Assembly (NCBI RefSeq): GCF_015674855.1
Contig: NZ_JADMLG010000002.1
Span: 755,280 to 819,279, forward strand
Source: Nocardia bovistercoris
Lineage (GTDB): Bacteria; Actinomycetota; Actinomycetes; Mycobacteriales; Mycobacteriaceae
Length of the DNA stretch: 64,000 bases
Direction: 5' to 3'
Shown: piece after piece, positions 25,735 through 35,754 of the stretch
Position numbering within the stretch: the stretch's first letter is position 1
Layout of the letters: each line of letters opens with the position of its first letter
Notes under the pieces: model-generated
Told to the model about the DNA's origin: nothing
Database searches by the model: none
What the model saw: only the letters and a program-made list of their open reading frames with translations
Made by a program: the position numbers and the translations under genes

Positions 25735-26229
25735 CTACTCGACCAATCCCGAGAGTTCGCCGATCACCTTGCTGGCGAGCGGCCCGAGGGTTGCCATACC
25801 GTCGCGGATCGCCGCGCGGGTACCCGGCAGATTCACCACGAGGGTGCTGCCGGACACGCCCGCCAGGCCGCGCGACAGGCCCGCGTCGAGCGATCCGGCG
25901 ACCCGGCCCGACGCGCGCAACGCCTCGCTGATGCCCTGCAATTCGCGGTCGAGTACCTGCGAGGTGGCCTCGGGTGTGACATCGCGCGGGGACATGCCGG
26001 TGCCGCCGACCGAGATCACCAGGTCGACGCCGCCGATCACGGCCGTGTTGAGGGCGTTGCGAATCTCGACCTCGTCGGCCTGCACCGACACCGAGGCGTC
26101 GACAAGGAAACCCGCCTCGGTGAGCAGCTCGGTCACCAGCGGACCCAGCGAATCCTCACCTCCATGCGCCGTTCGATCATCGACGACCACAACCAGTGCA
26201 CGCCCCGCGACCGGAGCATCGATTTCCAT
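25735..26229 (-). CDS. moaB: MoaB/MogA-family molybdopterin protein
   Basis: A 164-residue protein of the MogA/MoaB fold: GRALVVVVDDRTAHGG at the start, DLVISVGGTGMSPRDVTPEAT in the molybdopterin-binding loop, and GVSGSTLVVNLPGTRAA. It is expected to adenylate molybdopterin. The ATG at 26229 matches where homologues begin. A longer form from ATG 26352 or GTG 26355 would overlap the pepD stop (GTGATG) and has coding-like codon use, so it stays possible. The order mprA-mprB-pepD-moaB equals that of M. tuberculosis Rv0981-Rv0984. Confidence 0.85.
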   Translation of the reverse strand: MEIDAPVAGRALVVVVDDRTAHGGEDSLGPLVTELLTEAGFLVDASVSVQADEVEIRNALNTAVIGGVDLVISVGGTGMSPRDVTPEATSQVLDRELQGISEALRASGRVAGSLDAGLSRGLAGVSGSTLVVNLPGTRAAIRDGMATLGPLASKVIGELSGLVE

Positions 26230-26351
26230 GGTGCTCACCGTAGCGCCTGCGCCGAGGAGTTCGACCGCAGCGCTGGTCAACCCCGTTCCGGACCACAGCG
26301 AATCGACGCCGTCGACGAGCACCGGGACGCCGTCGCGCCCTCCGGCCCGCA

Positions 26352-28172
26352 TCACCGGCCACCGTCCGCGGGCGCGCCGGACAGGGTGACTTCGACGGTC
26401 TTGGGGTTGTTGCCCTGCGCGTCGGTGTAGGTGATCTTCACCTTGTCGCCGGGCTGATGCGAGCGGACCGCCGCGATGAGCGCGTTACCGGAGTCGATGG
26501 GCCGGTCGTCGAGCCGGGTGATCACGGCGCCCTCCGGAATGCCCGCCTTGGCGGCCGGGCCGTCCGGCGTGGATTCCAGCACCCGCGCCGCGGTGTCCTG
26601 CGGGCGCAGCTTGATGCCGACCTGGGCGTAGGTGGCCCGACCGGTCTTGACGAGTTCGTCGGCGACGCGGCGAGCCTGGTCGACCGGGATCGCGAAGCCG
26701 AGACCGATGGACCCGCTCTGCGCGTTCGCGCCGTCGCCCGCGCCGAGGCTGGCGATGGCGGTGTTGATGCCGATGAGCTTGCCCGCGCCGTCGACCAACG
26801 CGCCGCCGGAGTTGCCCGGATTGATGGCCGCGTCGGTCTGGATGGCGTCGATGACCGGATTGACCTGGCTGGAGGCGGATTCGCCCTGGGTGGAGACCGG
26901 CCGGTTCAGCGCGGAGACGATGCCGGTGGTGACGGTGCCCGCCAGCCCGAGCGGCGAGCCGATGGCGATGACCGGCTGGCCGACCTGAAGACCTTGGGAC
27001 GCGCCGAGTTCGATGGGCGTGAGGTTGGTCTTGCCCTGCACTCTGACCACCGCGAGATCGGAAACCGGATCGGCGCCGACCAGCGTCGCTGGAGCCGTGG
27101 TGCCGTCGGAGAAGACCACCTCCATCTTCGTGCCCGCACCGCCGCCCGCCGCGACATGGTTGTTGGTGAGGATCAACCCGTCCGACGACAGGATCACCCC
27201 CGACCCCTCACCTTCGGCACGCGAACTGGCGACCTTGATCATCACCACACTCGGCAGCACCTTCTGCGCCACCGCCTGCGTCGAGCCCGCGGGCGCGTTG
27301 GAGACATTGTTGACATTGGGCTTCGGCGCGTCGAGAGCGTTGACGACCGGCACCCGCCCATCGTCACCGCCCGCAACGAGAGCGCCGACCGCGCCACCGA
27401 CACCACCGCTGACCAACGCCAGCGCCACCGCACCCGCGATCAGCCCGGTGCGAATCGGACGCCGCGGCGCAGGCGGCGCGGCCACGGCCGTACCGGTTCC
27501 GGTCGGCGGCACGGGCGGATACGCAGGCCCGCCATAGGCATTCCGCGCCTCGTGCGGACCGTAGGCATGCACCGCACCGGGGGCACCGTAAGCCTGCCCC
27601 ACACCCGGCTCACCCGAAGCCCCGGCCGCACCGTAAGCCTGCCCGGCACCGGACACGCCAGGCGTCCGGCCCACCCCGAGTCCACTCGGGGACCCGGGCG
27701 CACCGTAAGCCTGCCCCGAACCGGGCGCGCCGTGCGTCTGACCGACACCGGGTCCACCCGAAGCCCCACCCGCACCGGGTCCGTCGTTGGCCTGCCCAAC
27801 GTCTAACGCTCCCGAAGCCCCACCGGACGCACCGTAGGTCTGCCCCGCACCGTGCCCGCTCGATGAATGCGCCGAACCGGACGCACCGTGTGCCTGAGCG
27901 GCGCCGGGGCCGCCGTGAGCCTGTGCCGCACCGAACGCACCCTTGGCCTGCTCTGCCCGGGAAGGCTCGGCGCCCGAGGACTGCTGATCGCCGCCGGATG
28001 GGACGGCGGGGTTCGCACCGGTGACACTCGGCCCGCCGAAGTGGTCGCCGGGTGCGCTACCCGGTCTGCCCCACACCGAATGCTCGGGTGCGCCCCCGGT
28101 CGGGAGTCGCGACGTGGGATCGTGGCCCGCTGTCGCCGGTTCCCCCTGGCGGTTCTGGAAATCCTCGGTCAT
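26352..28172 (-). CDS. pepD: HtrA-like serine protease PepD
   Basis: A 606-residue membrane-anchored protease. Residues 1-235 are a disordered cytoplasmic arm with repeats of the kind GQAYGAPG. One transmembrane helix lies near 243-268. The trypsin-like domain has His339 (LTNNHVAA), Asp372 (SDLAVV) and Ser455 (NPGNSGGALV), and a PDZ domain follows (about 515-600). It degrades or refolds damaged envelope proteins. It lies under the MprAB system, which controls pepD in mycobacteria; an MprA-box-like repeat precedes the gene. The Gly/Ala/Gln-rich arm is long for the family. Confidence 0.93.
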   Translation of the reverse strand: MTEDFQNRQGEPATAGHDPTSRLPTGGAPEHSVWGRPGSAPGDHFGGPSVTGANPAVPSGGDQQSSGAEPSRAEQAKGAFGAAQAHGGPGAAQAHGASGSAHSSSGHGAGQTYGASGGASGALDVGQANDGPGAGGASGGPGVGQTHGAPGSGQAYGAPGSPSGLGVGRTPGVSGAGQAYGAAGASGEPGVGQAYGAPGAVHAYGPHEARNAYGGPAYPPVPPTGTGTAVAAPPAPRRPIRTGLIAGAVALALVSGGVGGAVGALVAGGDDGRVPVVNALDAPKPNVNNVSNAPAGSTQAVAQKVLPSVVMIKVASSRAEGEGSGVILSSDGLILTNNHVAAGGGAGTKMEVVFSDGTTAPATLVGADPVSDLAVVRVQGKTNLTPIELGASQGLQVGQPVIAIGSPLGLAGTVTTGIVSALNRPVSTQGESASSQVNPVIDAIQTDAAINPGNSGGALVDGAGKLIGINTAIASLGAGDGANAQSGSIGLGFAIPVDQARRVADELVKTGRATYAQVGIKLRPQDTAARVLESTPDGPAAKAGIPEGAVITRLDDRPIDSGNALIAAVRSHQPGDKVKITYTDAQGNNPKTVEVTLSGAPADGGR

Positions 28173-28220
28173 CGCTTCTCTCGATTCTCCTCAACGTCTG
28201 TTCCAAGCTTGGCGACGACG

Positions 28221-28239
28221 GCTTAGAGCGGACTGAGAC
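28221..28239 (-). promoter_or_regulatory. Degenerate MprA box before pepD
   Basis: On the minus strand GTCTCAGT-CCG-CTCTAAGC gives two 8-mers in direct orientation with a 3-base spacer, the same geometry as the clear repeat before mprA. It is 49-67 bp before the pepD start. The second half-site is imperfect. Confidence 0.5.
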
Positions 28240-28262
28240 CGTGCTTGCAGTTTTCCGAGATG

Positions 28263-29744
28263 TCAGGCGGGATCATCGACGGGGACGTCGATGGGGACCG
28301 CGGCGGCCTCGCCGGGCAGCACCATGCGCATCAGGGTGCCGCCGCGGGCCGAGGTGTCGAGGGTGATGGTGCCGCCGTGTTTGGTGACAACCTGTTTGAC
28401 GATGGCGAGCCCGAGTCCCGAACCCGGCATGGAACGCGAGACGGTGGTGCGATAGAAGCGTTCGAAGACGAGTTCGCGTTCGGCTATCGGAATACCGGGT
28501 CCCGCGTCGTCGACCGATAATTCCAGTAGTCCGCGTCCGGTTTCGCGCATGGTGACGAATACCTGTGCCCCGGATGGACTCCATTTCGCCGCGTTGTCGA
28601 GGATATTCAGGACCGCGCGTTCGAGTCCGGCGTCGTGGCCGTAGACGAACCACGGGCGCAATTCCGCGACGAAGTCGATTCCGGCTCGCCGCCTGCGCAC
28701 TCGCTCGAGTGCGCGTTCGGTGACCTCGCCGAGGTCGACGCGCTCGTAGATGGCTTCCGGCGCGTCCTCGCGGGCGAGGTCGACCAGATCGCCGACCAGC
28801 GTCGACAATTCCTCGATCTGGGCCATGACGTCGGAACGCAGTTCGGCCATGTCCTCGTCGGGCACATGCGGCGCGCCGGGCCTGCTGGAGGCGATGAGCA
28901 GTTCCATGTTGGTGCGCAGCGAGGTCAGCGGGGTGCGCAGTTCGTGGCCCGCGTCGGCGATGAGCCTGCTCTGCCGGTCCCTGGATTCGGCCAGTGCGCG
29001 CAGCATGGTGTTGAAACTCTCGGTGAGTCTGGCCAGTTCGTCGTCACCGCTGACGGGGATGGGGGTGAGGTCGTCGGTGCGGGCGATGCGTTCGGTGGCG
29101 GCGGTGAGCCGGGCGACCGGGCGCAGGCTGGTGCGGCCGACCGCGGTGCCCATGGCGGCGGCGGCGATGACACCGCAGCCGCCGACCACGAACAGCAGCC
29201 AGGACAGCCGGTCGAGGACTTCGCGGGTTGGTTCGAGGCGCTGGGAGATGACCAGCGTCGGGCCGGTATTGGTGCTCACGGCGAGCACGCGCTGGTTGTC
29301 GGCGGTGCGCAGCGACGAGGTGCGCTCGCCGCGCGCGACCGCGAGTTCGGGTTCGCCCACCGGCGGCGTGGTGCGCTGCGGCGGCACGTAGGGCGGGTAT
29401 TCCGGCCCGTAGATGAGCGCGATGCCGCTGTCGGTGTAGAAGGCGGCCGCGACCATCACGTTCAGCGTGTTGAAGCCGTAGGCGTTGCTCGCGATGACCG
29501 CGTTGGCGCGGTCGTGCAGTTGCTGGTCGACGTCGGCGTAGAGCGCACGCGCCACGAGTGCGTAGGCGGCGATGGAGGTGACGGCGACCGCGACCGCGAC
29601 GAGGGATGCGGCCAGCAGGGTGACGCGCCAGCGCAGCGAGACCGAGCGGGTCAGCGGCATGGGCGGACGCATCTCGGCCGGTTCGGGCGCGAGGCTGAGG
29701 GTGGCGATGGTGGATCGTCGGGGGACGGTGCGCGCCATGATCAC
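28263..29744 (-). CDS. mprB: Sensor histidine kinase MprB
   Basis: A 493-residue kinase with helices near 40-66 and 181-204, an extracytoplasmic sensor between them, a HAMP segment, the dimerisation box [16 protein letters not shown] with the phosphoaccepting His, and an ATPase domain ([31 protein letters not shown]). It senses envelope stress and phosphorylates MprA. The start is GTG 29744, overlapping the mprA stop by four bases, or ATG 29738. Confidence 0.94.
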   Translation of the reverse strand: MIMARTVPRRSTIATLSLAPEPAEMRPPMPLTRSVSLRWRVTLLAASLVAVAVAVTSIAAYALVARALYADVDQQLHDRANAVIASNAYGFNTLNVMVAAAFYTDSGIALIYGPEYPPYVPPQRTTPPVGEPELAVARGERTSSLRTADNQRVLAVSTNTGPTLVISQRLEPTREVLDRLSWLLFVVGGCGVIAAAAMGTAVGRTSLRPVARLTAATERIARTDDLTPIPVSGDDELARLTESFNTMLRALAESRDRQSRLIADAGHELRTPLTSLRTNMELLIASSRPGAPHVPDEDMAELRSDVMAQIEELSTLVGDLVDLAREDAPEAIYERVDLGEVTERALERVRRRRAGIDFVAELRPWFVYGHDAGLERAVLNILDNAAKWSPSGAQVFVTMRETGRGLLELSVDDAGPGIPIAERELVFERFYRTTVSRSMPGSGLGLAIVKQVVTKHGGTITLDTSARGGTLMRMVLPGEAAAVPIDVPVDDPA

Positions 29745-30427
29745 GGAGGTGTTTCGCGTAGGACGTATCCCACGCCGCGCACGGTGTGTATCAATCGCGG
29801 TTCGCCTTCTGCCTCGGTTTTGCGGCGCAGGTAGCCGATATAGACCTCGAGCGCGTTACCCGAGGTGGGGAAATCGTATCCCCAGACCTCTTCGAGAATG
29901 CGGCTGCGGGTGAGCACCCTGCGCGGATTCGCCATTAACATTTCCAACAGCGAGAACTCGGTTCGTGTGAGGCTGATGGATCGTTCGCCGCGCGAGACCT
30001 CCCTCGTGACCGGATCGAGGGAAAGGTCGGCGAACTGCATGGCTTCCGAGGTGTCGCCGGGATCGGCGGCGCGACGGCGGAGCAGGGCGCGCAGTCGGGC
30101 GAGCAACTCTTCCAGCGCGAAGGGTTTCGGTAGGTAGTCGTCGGCGCCGGCATCGAGCCCGGCAACTCTTTCCGAAACCGAATCCCGCGCGGTCAAAACC
30201 AGAATCGGAAGATCGTCACCGGTGCTACGCAGTCTTCGGCAAACTTCCAGCCCGTCGAGGCGCGGCATCATGACATCCAGGACGAGAGCATCGGGGCGCT
30301 GCACGGTGGCCTTCTCCAGTGCGTCGACCCCGTCCACCGCGAGGTCGACGGAGTAGCCGTTGAAGGTCAGCGACCGGCGCAGCGATTCCCGGACGGCCCG
30401 ATCGTCGTCGACTACCAGAATGCGCAT
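29741..30427 (-). CDS. mprA: OmpR-family response regulator MprA
   Basis: A 228-residue regulator with receiver domain (Asp8 and Asp9 in VVDDD, phosphoacceptor Asp51 in [12 protein letters not shown], the conserved Lys in YLPKPF) and a winged-helix domain ([29 protein letters not shown]). It is first in mprA-mprB-pepD-moaB. A direct repeat 22 bp before its start matches the expected MprA-binding box, so autoregulation is likely. Confidence 0.95.
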   Translation of the reverse strand: MRILVVDDDRAVRESLRRSLTFNGYSVDLAVDGVDALEKATVQRPDALVLDVMMPRLDGLEVCRRLRSTGDDLPILVLTARDSVSERVAGLDAGADDYLPKPFALEELLARLRALLRRRAADPGDTSEAMQFADLSLDPVTREVSRGERSISLTRTEFSLLEMLMANPRRVLTRSRILEEVWGYDFPTSGNALEVYIGYLRRKTEAEGEPRLIHTVRGVGYVLRETPP

Positions 30428-30783
30428 GCCAACAGTTTGACCGCACCGACTGAGAGCCTACTGAGAGGCGCACTTGCGACACGCCGCGACAAGATCCGCG
30501 CACCGTCGAACCGCGCTGGAACGGCGGTGACCAGCGCCTTTCTTATGAATCGTCCGATTCACGCCATGCAGCTAACCACATTGTGTACGAAACATGTTCT
30601 GCTCGGCCATATTCGAGGGTAATGCACGAGGGTGCCCCAGATTGCCGTTGCCCAGCTAGCACGGTATGTTCCCAGCGGTAAAAAGAAGACCTCGAGTTGG
30701 TTCTCAGCAGGTTCATCCCACACTTATGTTGAACAGCCACAAGCCACCGGGGACCCCGCGCGGAGTGGAGGCGACGGAAGCGG
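30428..30783. other. Divergent control region between mprA and the conservon
   Basis: No gene seen. It holds the MprA box described separately close to mprA, and an AT-richer stretch around 30540-30650 that probably includes the conservon promoter. No further repeat could be assigned. Confidence 0.4.
30449..30467 (-). promoter_or_regulatory. MprA box before mprA
   Basis: Two perfect copies of the 8-mer CTCTCAGT (minus strand) with a 3-base spacer, 22-40 bp before the mprA start. MprA of mycobacteria binds direct octamer-type repeats with CTCA cores, so this is a likely autoregulatory site. Confidence 0.7.
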
Positions 30784-33465
30784 ATGGAATCAGCACCGCG
30801 TTCCAGGCAATTCAGGCTGTCCAACTGGTCCGTCACCCGCAAGGTCGGCGTTGTACTGCTGCTACCGGTGATACTGGCCTCGACGTTCGCGGTGTTGCGC
30901 ATCAACGACGAGCTCGGCATGATCTCGCAGCTCGACCGTGCCGCCGAACAGGCACGGCTGCTGCGCCCGATGCTCGGCTACGGCATCGCCGCCGAACAGT
31001 TGGCCGTCACGGCGGTCACGACCGGCGGAGCGGGCCCCGACATCGACAGCGCGGGCGCGAAGTTCGATCAGTCCGCGGCGGACCTGGAAACCGCCCTGCG
31101 CGCGGTCGAACCTAGTAACGTCACCAAGGAACTCGGCGCATCCCTAGCCGCGGGCCGCAACCTGCGCAACGGACTTCGCACCAGTTCCCCACTGACCATC
31201 GCCGAGCAGGTCGGCGAAGTGGGCACCCGAATCATCACCGCGACATCGGTGTCGTCCTCGATCGAGGAGGTCGCCATCCAGAGGTACTTTCTGCAGCTGG
31301 GTCTGCTGGCGAACGCGAGTCGCATGCTCACCCAGGAACACCTCATGGTCGCGACCATGGACGCGGCGGGCAACCAGACCGCGCGGCTGAATCTGCTGAC
31401 CACCCTCGGCGCCGAGATCGTCGTCGTCAACATCTACGCGCAGCTGAGCCCCGATTCCGCGGCCAACGCCACCGCCCTCATCGAGGCGGTGCAGACCCGC
31501 ATCGGCGCGATGGGCCAGAACGCCGCCTCGGACAACCCGGCCATCCAGAACGCGCTCGCCGCCAGCCAGACCGGCTACGGCGACGCCAAATCGGCGTTGC
31601 TCGACCTGATCGACGTCAAACTCGCCGAGAAGACCTCCGATCTGCGCAGCGTGGTGCTGCGCGATATCGCGATCGTGATCGCGACCCTGCTCGCGGGCCT
31701 CGTGCTCGCCCTCGCGGTCGCCCGCTCGCTCGTCGTGCCGATTCGGCGCCTGCGCCACGGCGCGCTCCAGGTCGCCCACGTCGACCTGCCCAACGAGATC
31801 GAGGTCGTGCGCTCCGGTGGCAGCACCCCCGAAGGCAGTCAGATCGACATCGACACCACCGAGGAAATCGGTCAGCTGGCCCGCGCCGTCGACGACATCC
31901 ACCACGCCGCGCTCTATCTCGCCGGTGAACAGGCCCGCCTGCGCCTGCAGATCGGCAGCATGTTCGAAACCCTGTCGCGGCGCAGCCAGTCCCTCGTCGA
32001 ACAGCAGTTGACCCTCATCGAGGAACTCGAGCACGACGAGGACGACTCGGAGCGGTTGCAGAGCTTGTTCCGCCTCGACCACCTCGCCACCCGCATGCGC
32101 CGCAACGGCGACAACCTGCTCGTCCTCGCGGGCACCGCGCTGCGCCGCGGCCACCTGCCCCCGGTTCCGCTGTCCGACATGCTCTGGAGCGCGGTCTCGC
32201 AGGTCGAGGATTACCAGCGCGTCGAGATCGGCACCGCGCCCGACGGCATCGTGCCCGGTGAACCCGCCGTCGACATCGAACACCTGCTCGCCGAACTGAT
32301 CGACAACGCGCTGCGGTACTCGCCGCCGACCACGCCGGTCGCGGTGTCGGTGGCGCGCGCGGTGGACGGCGGCTACCTCATCGAGATCGTCGACCGCGGC
32401 CTCGGTATGTCCGCCGACGACCTCCAGACCACCAACGAACACCTCGCCTCCGGTGGTGAGGTCACCGTCGAAACCGCCCGCCGCATGGGTCTGTTCGTCG
32501 TCGGCCGACTCGCCAAACGCCACAACATCACGGTCAACCTGCGCCGCACCTCGGCGATGGCCCAGCAGCCCGGCATCACCTCGAGCGTGCACCTGCCAGG
32601 CACCCTGGTCTCGCCGGTGCCCATCTCCCCCGAGGCGGGCCCGCAGCCGCCGCTGCAACTGGCCTCGCCGCCGAACACCGCGCCGCAGCCGCGCATGTTG
32701 GTCCCGGTGCCGAGTCCGTCGCTGCCCGAACACACCTCGGGCTACGAGGTGAGCGGCACCTCCTCGCTGCCGCAGCGCAGGCCCGCGATCCGGGTCGCGG
32801 GACCGGCCGACCGCGACTCCGGGCCGACGCCGGTGGTCGATGTCGAAGCTACCGATCCCGGTCGCCGTTCCCGCCCCTTCGGCGACCGCCGCGACGACGG
32901 ACGGCGACCAGCCGAACCGCTGGCTCTGCCGTCGGCGAACGAGTCGGGGCTGCCGCAGCGCAAGCCGGGCGCCGAGGCGCGCAACACCGAACCGGCGCCG
33001 GTCGACGTGTGGGCCGAGACCACGACCTACGAACCGATAACCACCCCGAAGGCCCCCGAGCCCGAGACACTCTCGGGTGTGGTGTCCCCGACGACCACCG
33101 CGACCGGCCTGCGACCGGTCACCGCCGAAACGCCGACCCCGATCTATCAGCGCATGGTCTCCGAATGGCTGGTCGAGCCCGCCTCGACCGCCGAGGGCAG
33201 CGACGAGGTCACCCCGTGGACTTCACCGGCCGACGCGGGCTGGGCCGCGGCCGCCGAGGCGAGCCACCCGACGACTTCGAATCGCACCTCCGGCGGGCTG
33301 CCGATCCGCCAGCCCGGCGCCCAGTTGGTACCCGGCGGGCTCTCCCCCGTCGAAGAGGCCAACACCCGGAATCCGGAAGAAATTCGTAACAGCCTGACCA
33401 GGCATCTCACCGGGGTTCGCAGTGGTCGGGCCGACGCCCAGTACAACGATGGAGGGCTTGCATGA
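30784..33465 (+). CDS. Conservon sensor kinase (CvnA-like, nitrate/nitrite-sensing-type)
   Basis: An 893-residue membrane kinase. Helices at about 18-38 and 293-315 flank an extracytoplasmic helical sensor of the NIT type. A HAMP segment follows ([14 protein letters not shown]), then a coiled region with His433 in [23 protein letters not shown], the phosphoacceptor-like box of conservon kinases. The ATPase domain has [12 protein letters not shown] (Asn508) and DRGLGM. The last 270 residues are Pro/Thr-rich and disordered. It heads a four-gene conservon and overlaps the roadblock gene by four bases. In Streptomyces such modules act like G-protein receptors. Confidence 0.9.
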   Translation: MESAPRSRQFRLSNWSVTRKVGVVLLLPVILASTFAVLRINDELGMISQLDRAAEQARLLRPMLGYGIAAEQLAVTAVTTGGAGPDIDSAGAKFDQSAADLETALRAVEPSNVTKELGASLAAGRNLRNGLRTSSPLTIAEQVGEVGTRIITATSVSSSIEEVAIQRYFLQLGLLANASRMLTQEHLMVATMDAAGNQTARLNLLTTLGAEIVVVNIYAQLSPDSAANATALIEAVQTRIGAMGQNAASDNPAIQNALAASQTGYGDAKSALLDLIDVKLAEKTSDLRSVVLRDIAIVIATLLAGLVLALAVARSLVVPIRRLRHGALQVAHVDLPNEIEVVRSGGSTPEGSQIDIDTTEEIGQLARAVDDIHHAALYLAGEQARLRLQIGSMFETLSRRSQSLVEQQLTLIEELEHDEDDSERLQSLFRLDHLATRMRRNGDNLLVLAGTALRRGHLPPVPLSDMLWSAVSQVEDYQRVEIGTAPDGIVPGEPAVDIEHLLAELIDNALRYSPPTTPVAVSVARAVDGGYLIEIVDRGLGMSADDLQTTNEHLASGGEVTVETARRMGLFVVGRLAKRHNITVNLRRTSAMAQQPGITSSVHLPGTLVSPVPISPEAGPQPPLQLASPPNTAPQPRMLVPVPSPSLPEHTSGYEVSGTSSLPQRRPAIRVAGPADRDSGPTPVVDVEATDPGRRSRPFGDRRDDGRRPAEPLALPSANESGLPQRKPGAEARNTEPAPVDVWAETTTYEPITTPKAPEPETLSGVVSPTTTATGLRPVTAETPTPIYQRMVSEWLVEPASTAEGSDEVTPWTSPADAGWAAAAEASHPTTSNRTSGGLPIRQPGAQLVPGGLSPVEEANTRNPEEIRNSLTRHLTGVRSGRADAQYNDGGLA

Positions 33466-33872
33466 GCGAGAAAACGAGCACGACGACGGACGAGAACCTG
33501 AACTGGCTTGTCACCCGCTTCACACGGGATGTCCCCGGTGTGACCCACGCGGTCCTCGTCTCGGCCGACGGCCTGCTCCAGGCGACCAGTCCGCACCTGC
33601 CCAGTGACCGCGCCGAACAGTTGGCCGCCGTGACGGCAGGCCTCGCCAGCCTGGCCAGCGGTGCGGCGCAACTGTTCAACGGCGGCAAGGTCATGCAGTC
33701 GATCGTGGACATGCAGCGCGGCTACCTACTGGTGATGACGGTCGGCAACGGTTCGCATCTGGCCGTGCTCGCGAACAAGACGCACGACATCGGCCGCATC
33801 GGATACGAGATGGCACTGCTCGTCGACCGGGTGGGGTCGGTGGTCTCGGCCACCGCCCGTACGGCTGTCTGA
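33462..33872 (+). CDS. Conservon roadblock/LC7 protein (CvnB-like)
   Basis: A 136-residue roadblock/LC7 protein: [29 protein letters not shown], then [34 protein letters not shown]. Such proteins regulate the small GTPase of the conservon, probably as a GTPase-activating or scaffold unit. Its ATG overlaps the kinase stop (ATGA) and the DUF742 gene begins 7 bp later. Confidence 0.92.
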   Translation: MSEKTSTTTDENLNWLVTRFTRDVPGVTHAVLVSADGLLQATSPHLPSDRAEQLAAVTAGLASLASGAAQLFNGGKVMQSIVDMQRGYLLVMTVGNGSHLAVLANKTHDIGRIGYEMALLVDRVGSVVSATARTAV

Positions 33873-33879
33873 GCGTGCG

Positions 33880-34254
33880 ATGTCCAATCCTTCCGGCGGG
33901 GGGCCGGGAACACCCCCGACTCGCGTCCGCCCGTACGCGCTGACCTCGGGACGTACCGAACCGGCGGTCGACCTCCCGTTGGAGGCGGTCATCGAGACCA
34001 TCTCCTACACTGCCCATTTCGAATGGCCGGTCGGCGATCTGCGCACCGACATCGTGCGGCTCGGCACCGCGCGACTCTCGGTCGCCGAGATCTCCGCCAA
34101 GTTGCAGCGACCCCTCGGCCTGGTCCGGGTCGTGATCGGTGATCTGGTCGTCGCAGGCACGCTTCGGGTGCATTCGACGCTCAGCGACCAGGCGAGTTAT
34201 GACGAGCGCCGCATATTGATGGAGAGGACATTGCGTGGACTCCGCGCCCTATAA
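33880..34254 (+). CDS. Conservon DUF742 protein (CvnC-like)
   Basis: A 124-residue protein of the DUF742 family: RVRPYALTSGRTEP near the N-terminus, then a winged-helix-like part with RLSVAEISAKLQRPLGLVRVVIGDLV and the C-terminal ERRILMERTLRGLRAL. It is the third conservon component, of unknown biochemical role. Its end overlaps the GTPase start by 20 bp. Confidence 0.92.
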   Translation: MSNPSGGGPGTPPTRVRPYALTSGRTEPAVDLPLEAVIETISYTAHFEWPVGDLRTDIVRLGTARLSVAEISAKLQRPLGLVRVVIGDLVVAGTLRVHSTLSDQASYDERRILMERTLRGLRAL

Positions 34255-34864
34255 CGCCCAGCCGTACGGCTCGGCCCCGATGGACAACCGCACCGCCTCG
34301 ACGAAAATCGTTGTCGCAGGCGGTTTCGGCGCGGGCAAGACGACTTTCGTCGGTGCGGTCTCGGAGATCGTCCCGCTGCGCACCGAGGCCATGGTGACCG
34401 GTTTCTCCGACGGCATCGACGACCTCGCGGCGACGCCGGGCAAGCAGACCACAACGGTCGCTATGGATTTCGGACGTATCGTGCTGCCGGGCAACCTGGT
34501 GCTCTACCTGTTCGGCACGCCGGGACAGCGCCGGTTCTGGTTCATGTGGGACGACCTGATCCGCGGCGCGATCGGCGCCGTGGTGCTGGTCGACACCCGC
34601 AGGATCGAGGACAGCTTCGCCGCGGTCGACTTCTTCGAGGCGCGCGGGCTGCCGTTCCTGGTGGCGGTCAACCGTTTTCCGGACACGCCGCGCTTCCCGG
34701 TCGCCGAACTGCGCGAGGCGCTTTCGGTCCGCTCCGGGGTGCCGATCGTCGACATCGACGCGCGCAACGCGATGGAGGTGCGCCAATCACTCGCGGCCGT
34801 CACCGAATACGCGATTCAGCGCCTCGCGGAACTGCAACGCGAACAGCCCGTCGGCCAGGGGTAG
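34235..34864 (+). CDS. Conservon small GTPase (CvnD-like)
   Basis: A 209-residue GTP-binding protein with Walker A GGFGAGKTT (29-37), the switch II motif YLFGTPGQRRFWFMWDDL and the guanine-specificity region AVNRFPD (in place of NKxD). The GTG start lies within the DUF742 gene. It is the output unit of the conservon, whose target is unknown. A membrane protein gene follows after 15 bp and may be linked to the signalling path. Confidence 0.92.
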   Translation: MDSAPYNAQPYGSAPMDNRTASTKIVVAGGFGAGKTTFVGAVSEIVPLRTEAMVTGFSDGIDDLAATPGKQTTTVAMDFGRIVLPGNLVLYLFGTPGQRRFWFMWDDLIRGAIGAVVLVDTRRIEDSFAAVDFFEARGLPFLVAVNRFPDTPRFPVAELREALSVRSGVPIVDIDARNAMEVRQSLAAVTEYAIQRLAELQREQPVGQG

Positions 34865-34879
34865 CAGAGGAAACCTGGC

Positions 34880-35650
34880 GTGAGCTATTTCGCTATGGGC
34901 TATTGGGTGCTCGGTCTTTCGGTGCTGGTCGCGGCCGCGGGCGCGCTGGTCGGGTTCACGTGCGTCAGGCAGTCCAAGAAGTCGGTGACCTCACGGTTCC
35001 GTACGGTCTGGCTGATCGCGGCGGCGATCTCGATCGGTGCGATCGGGGTCTGGCTCGCTGTTTTCGTGTCGATGCTCGGGGTCAGGGGGCCAGGTGGCGC
35101 GACGTTCCGCTACGACGTGCCTCGCATGCTCGGCGCGGCCGTGCTCGCGGGTCTCGCGGTGTTCGCGGGCTTGATCTTCCTCGGGCAGCGACTCCAGTGG
35201 ACGCGGCTGGCAGGCAGTTCGCTGGCCATGACGGTGGGGTTGGCGCTGGCGATGTATGTCGGCATGGACGCCGTACAGGTCAGGGGCACTGTCGAATTGA
35301 ATTGGGCGCCGATCGTCGGATCGATCGCGCTGCTCGGCCTCACCGCGGTCATCGCACTCTGGTTCGTGCTGCACAGTTGGCCGATGCCCGCGCTCGCGGG
35401 CGGTGCGGTGGTGTTCGGGCTCGCCGTGATCGGTGCGCACTATCTGTGGCTGGCCGGCCTGGATATCCGTGTGGATTCCCGGATCTCGGTTCCCGACGGC
35501 GAGGATCTGTTCACCTTCCTCGTCCCGATGTTCGTGGTCGGCACGCTGTCGCTCGCGGTTCCGATCACCGCGGTGCTCGTCGCACCCGACCGGCGCGCGG
35601 TCGCCACAGTCACGGTGACACGCCCGGTGGAACCGGGATCGCTACGCTGA
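34880..35650 (+). CDS. MHYT-type seven-helix sensor with degenerate motifs
   Basis: A 256-residue membrane protein with seven hydrophobic helices. The layout matches MHYT sensor proteins of actinobacteria (GAVGIW-like helix, FRYDVPRML, RGTVELNW, AVIALWFVL). In MHYT domains three repeats carry Met-His motifs thought to bind a metal. Here they read VFVSML, MYVGM and AHYLWL, so most Met and His ligands are gone. It begins 15 bp after the conservon GTPase with AGAGGAAA. A strong terminator follows at 35655, so it is probably the last gene of the conservon operon. Confidence 0.7.
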   Translation: MSYFAMGYWVLGLSVLVAAAGALVGFTCVRQSKKSVTSRFRTVWLIAAAISIGAIGVWLAVFVSMLGVRGPGGATFRYDVPRMLGAAVLAGLAVFAGLIFLGQRLQWTRLAGSSLAMTVGLALAMYVGMDAVQVRGTVELNWAPIVGSIALLGLTAVIALWFVLHSWPMPALAGGAVVFGLAVIGAHYLWLAGLDIRVDSRISVPDGEDLFTFLVPMFVVGTLSLAVPITAVLVAPDRRAVATVTVTRPVEPGSLR

Positions 35651-35654
35651 TTCG

Positions 35655-35686
35655 TTCGGGCCGCGGCATTTTCGCCGCGGCCCGAA
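35655..35686 (+). terminator. Terminator of the conservon operon
   Basis: TTCGGGCCGCGGC (35655-35667) pairs perfectly with 35674-35686 around a 6-base loop and is followed by TTATTGT. A 13-bp GC-rich stem with a short T-run is a classical intrinsic terminator. Confidence 0.85.
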
Positions 35687-35754
35687 TTATTGTGGGGGGC
35701 AGCCGGTTCGACGTGGCCGGATCGGACGAAGTTGTCGTGGAAGAGGAGTCGGGC

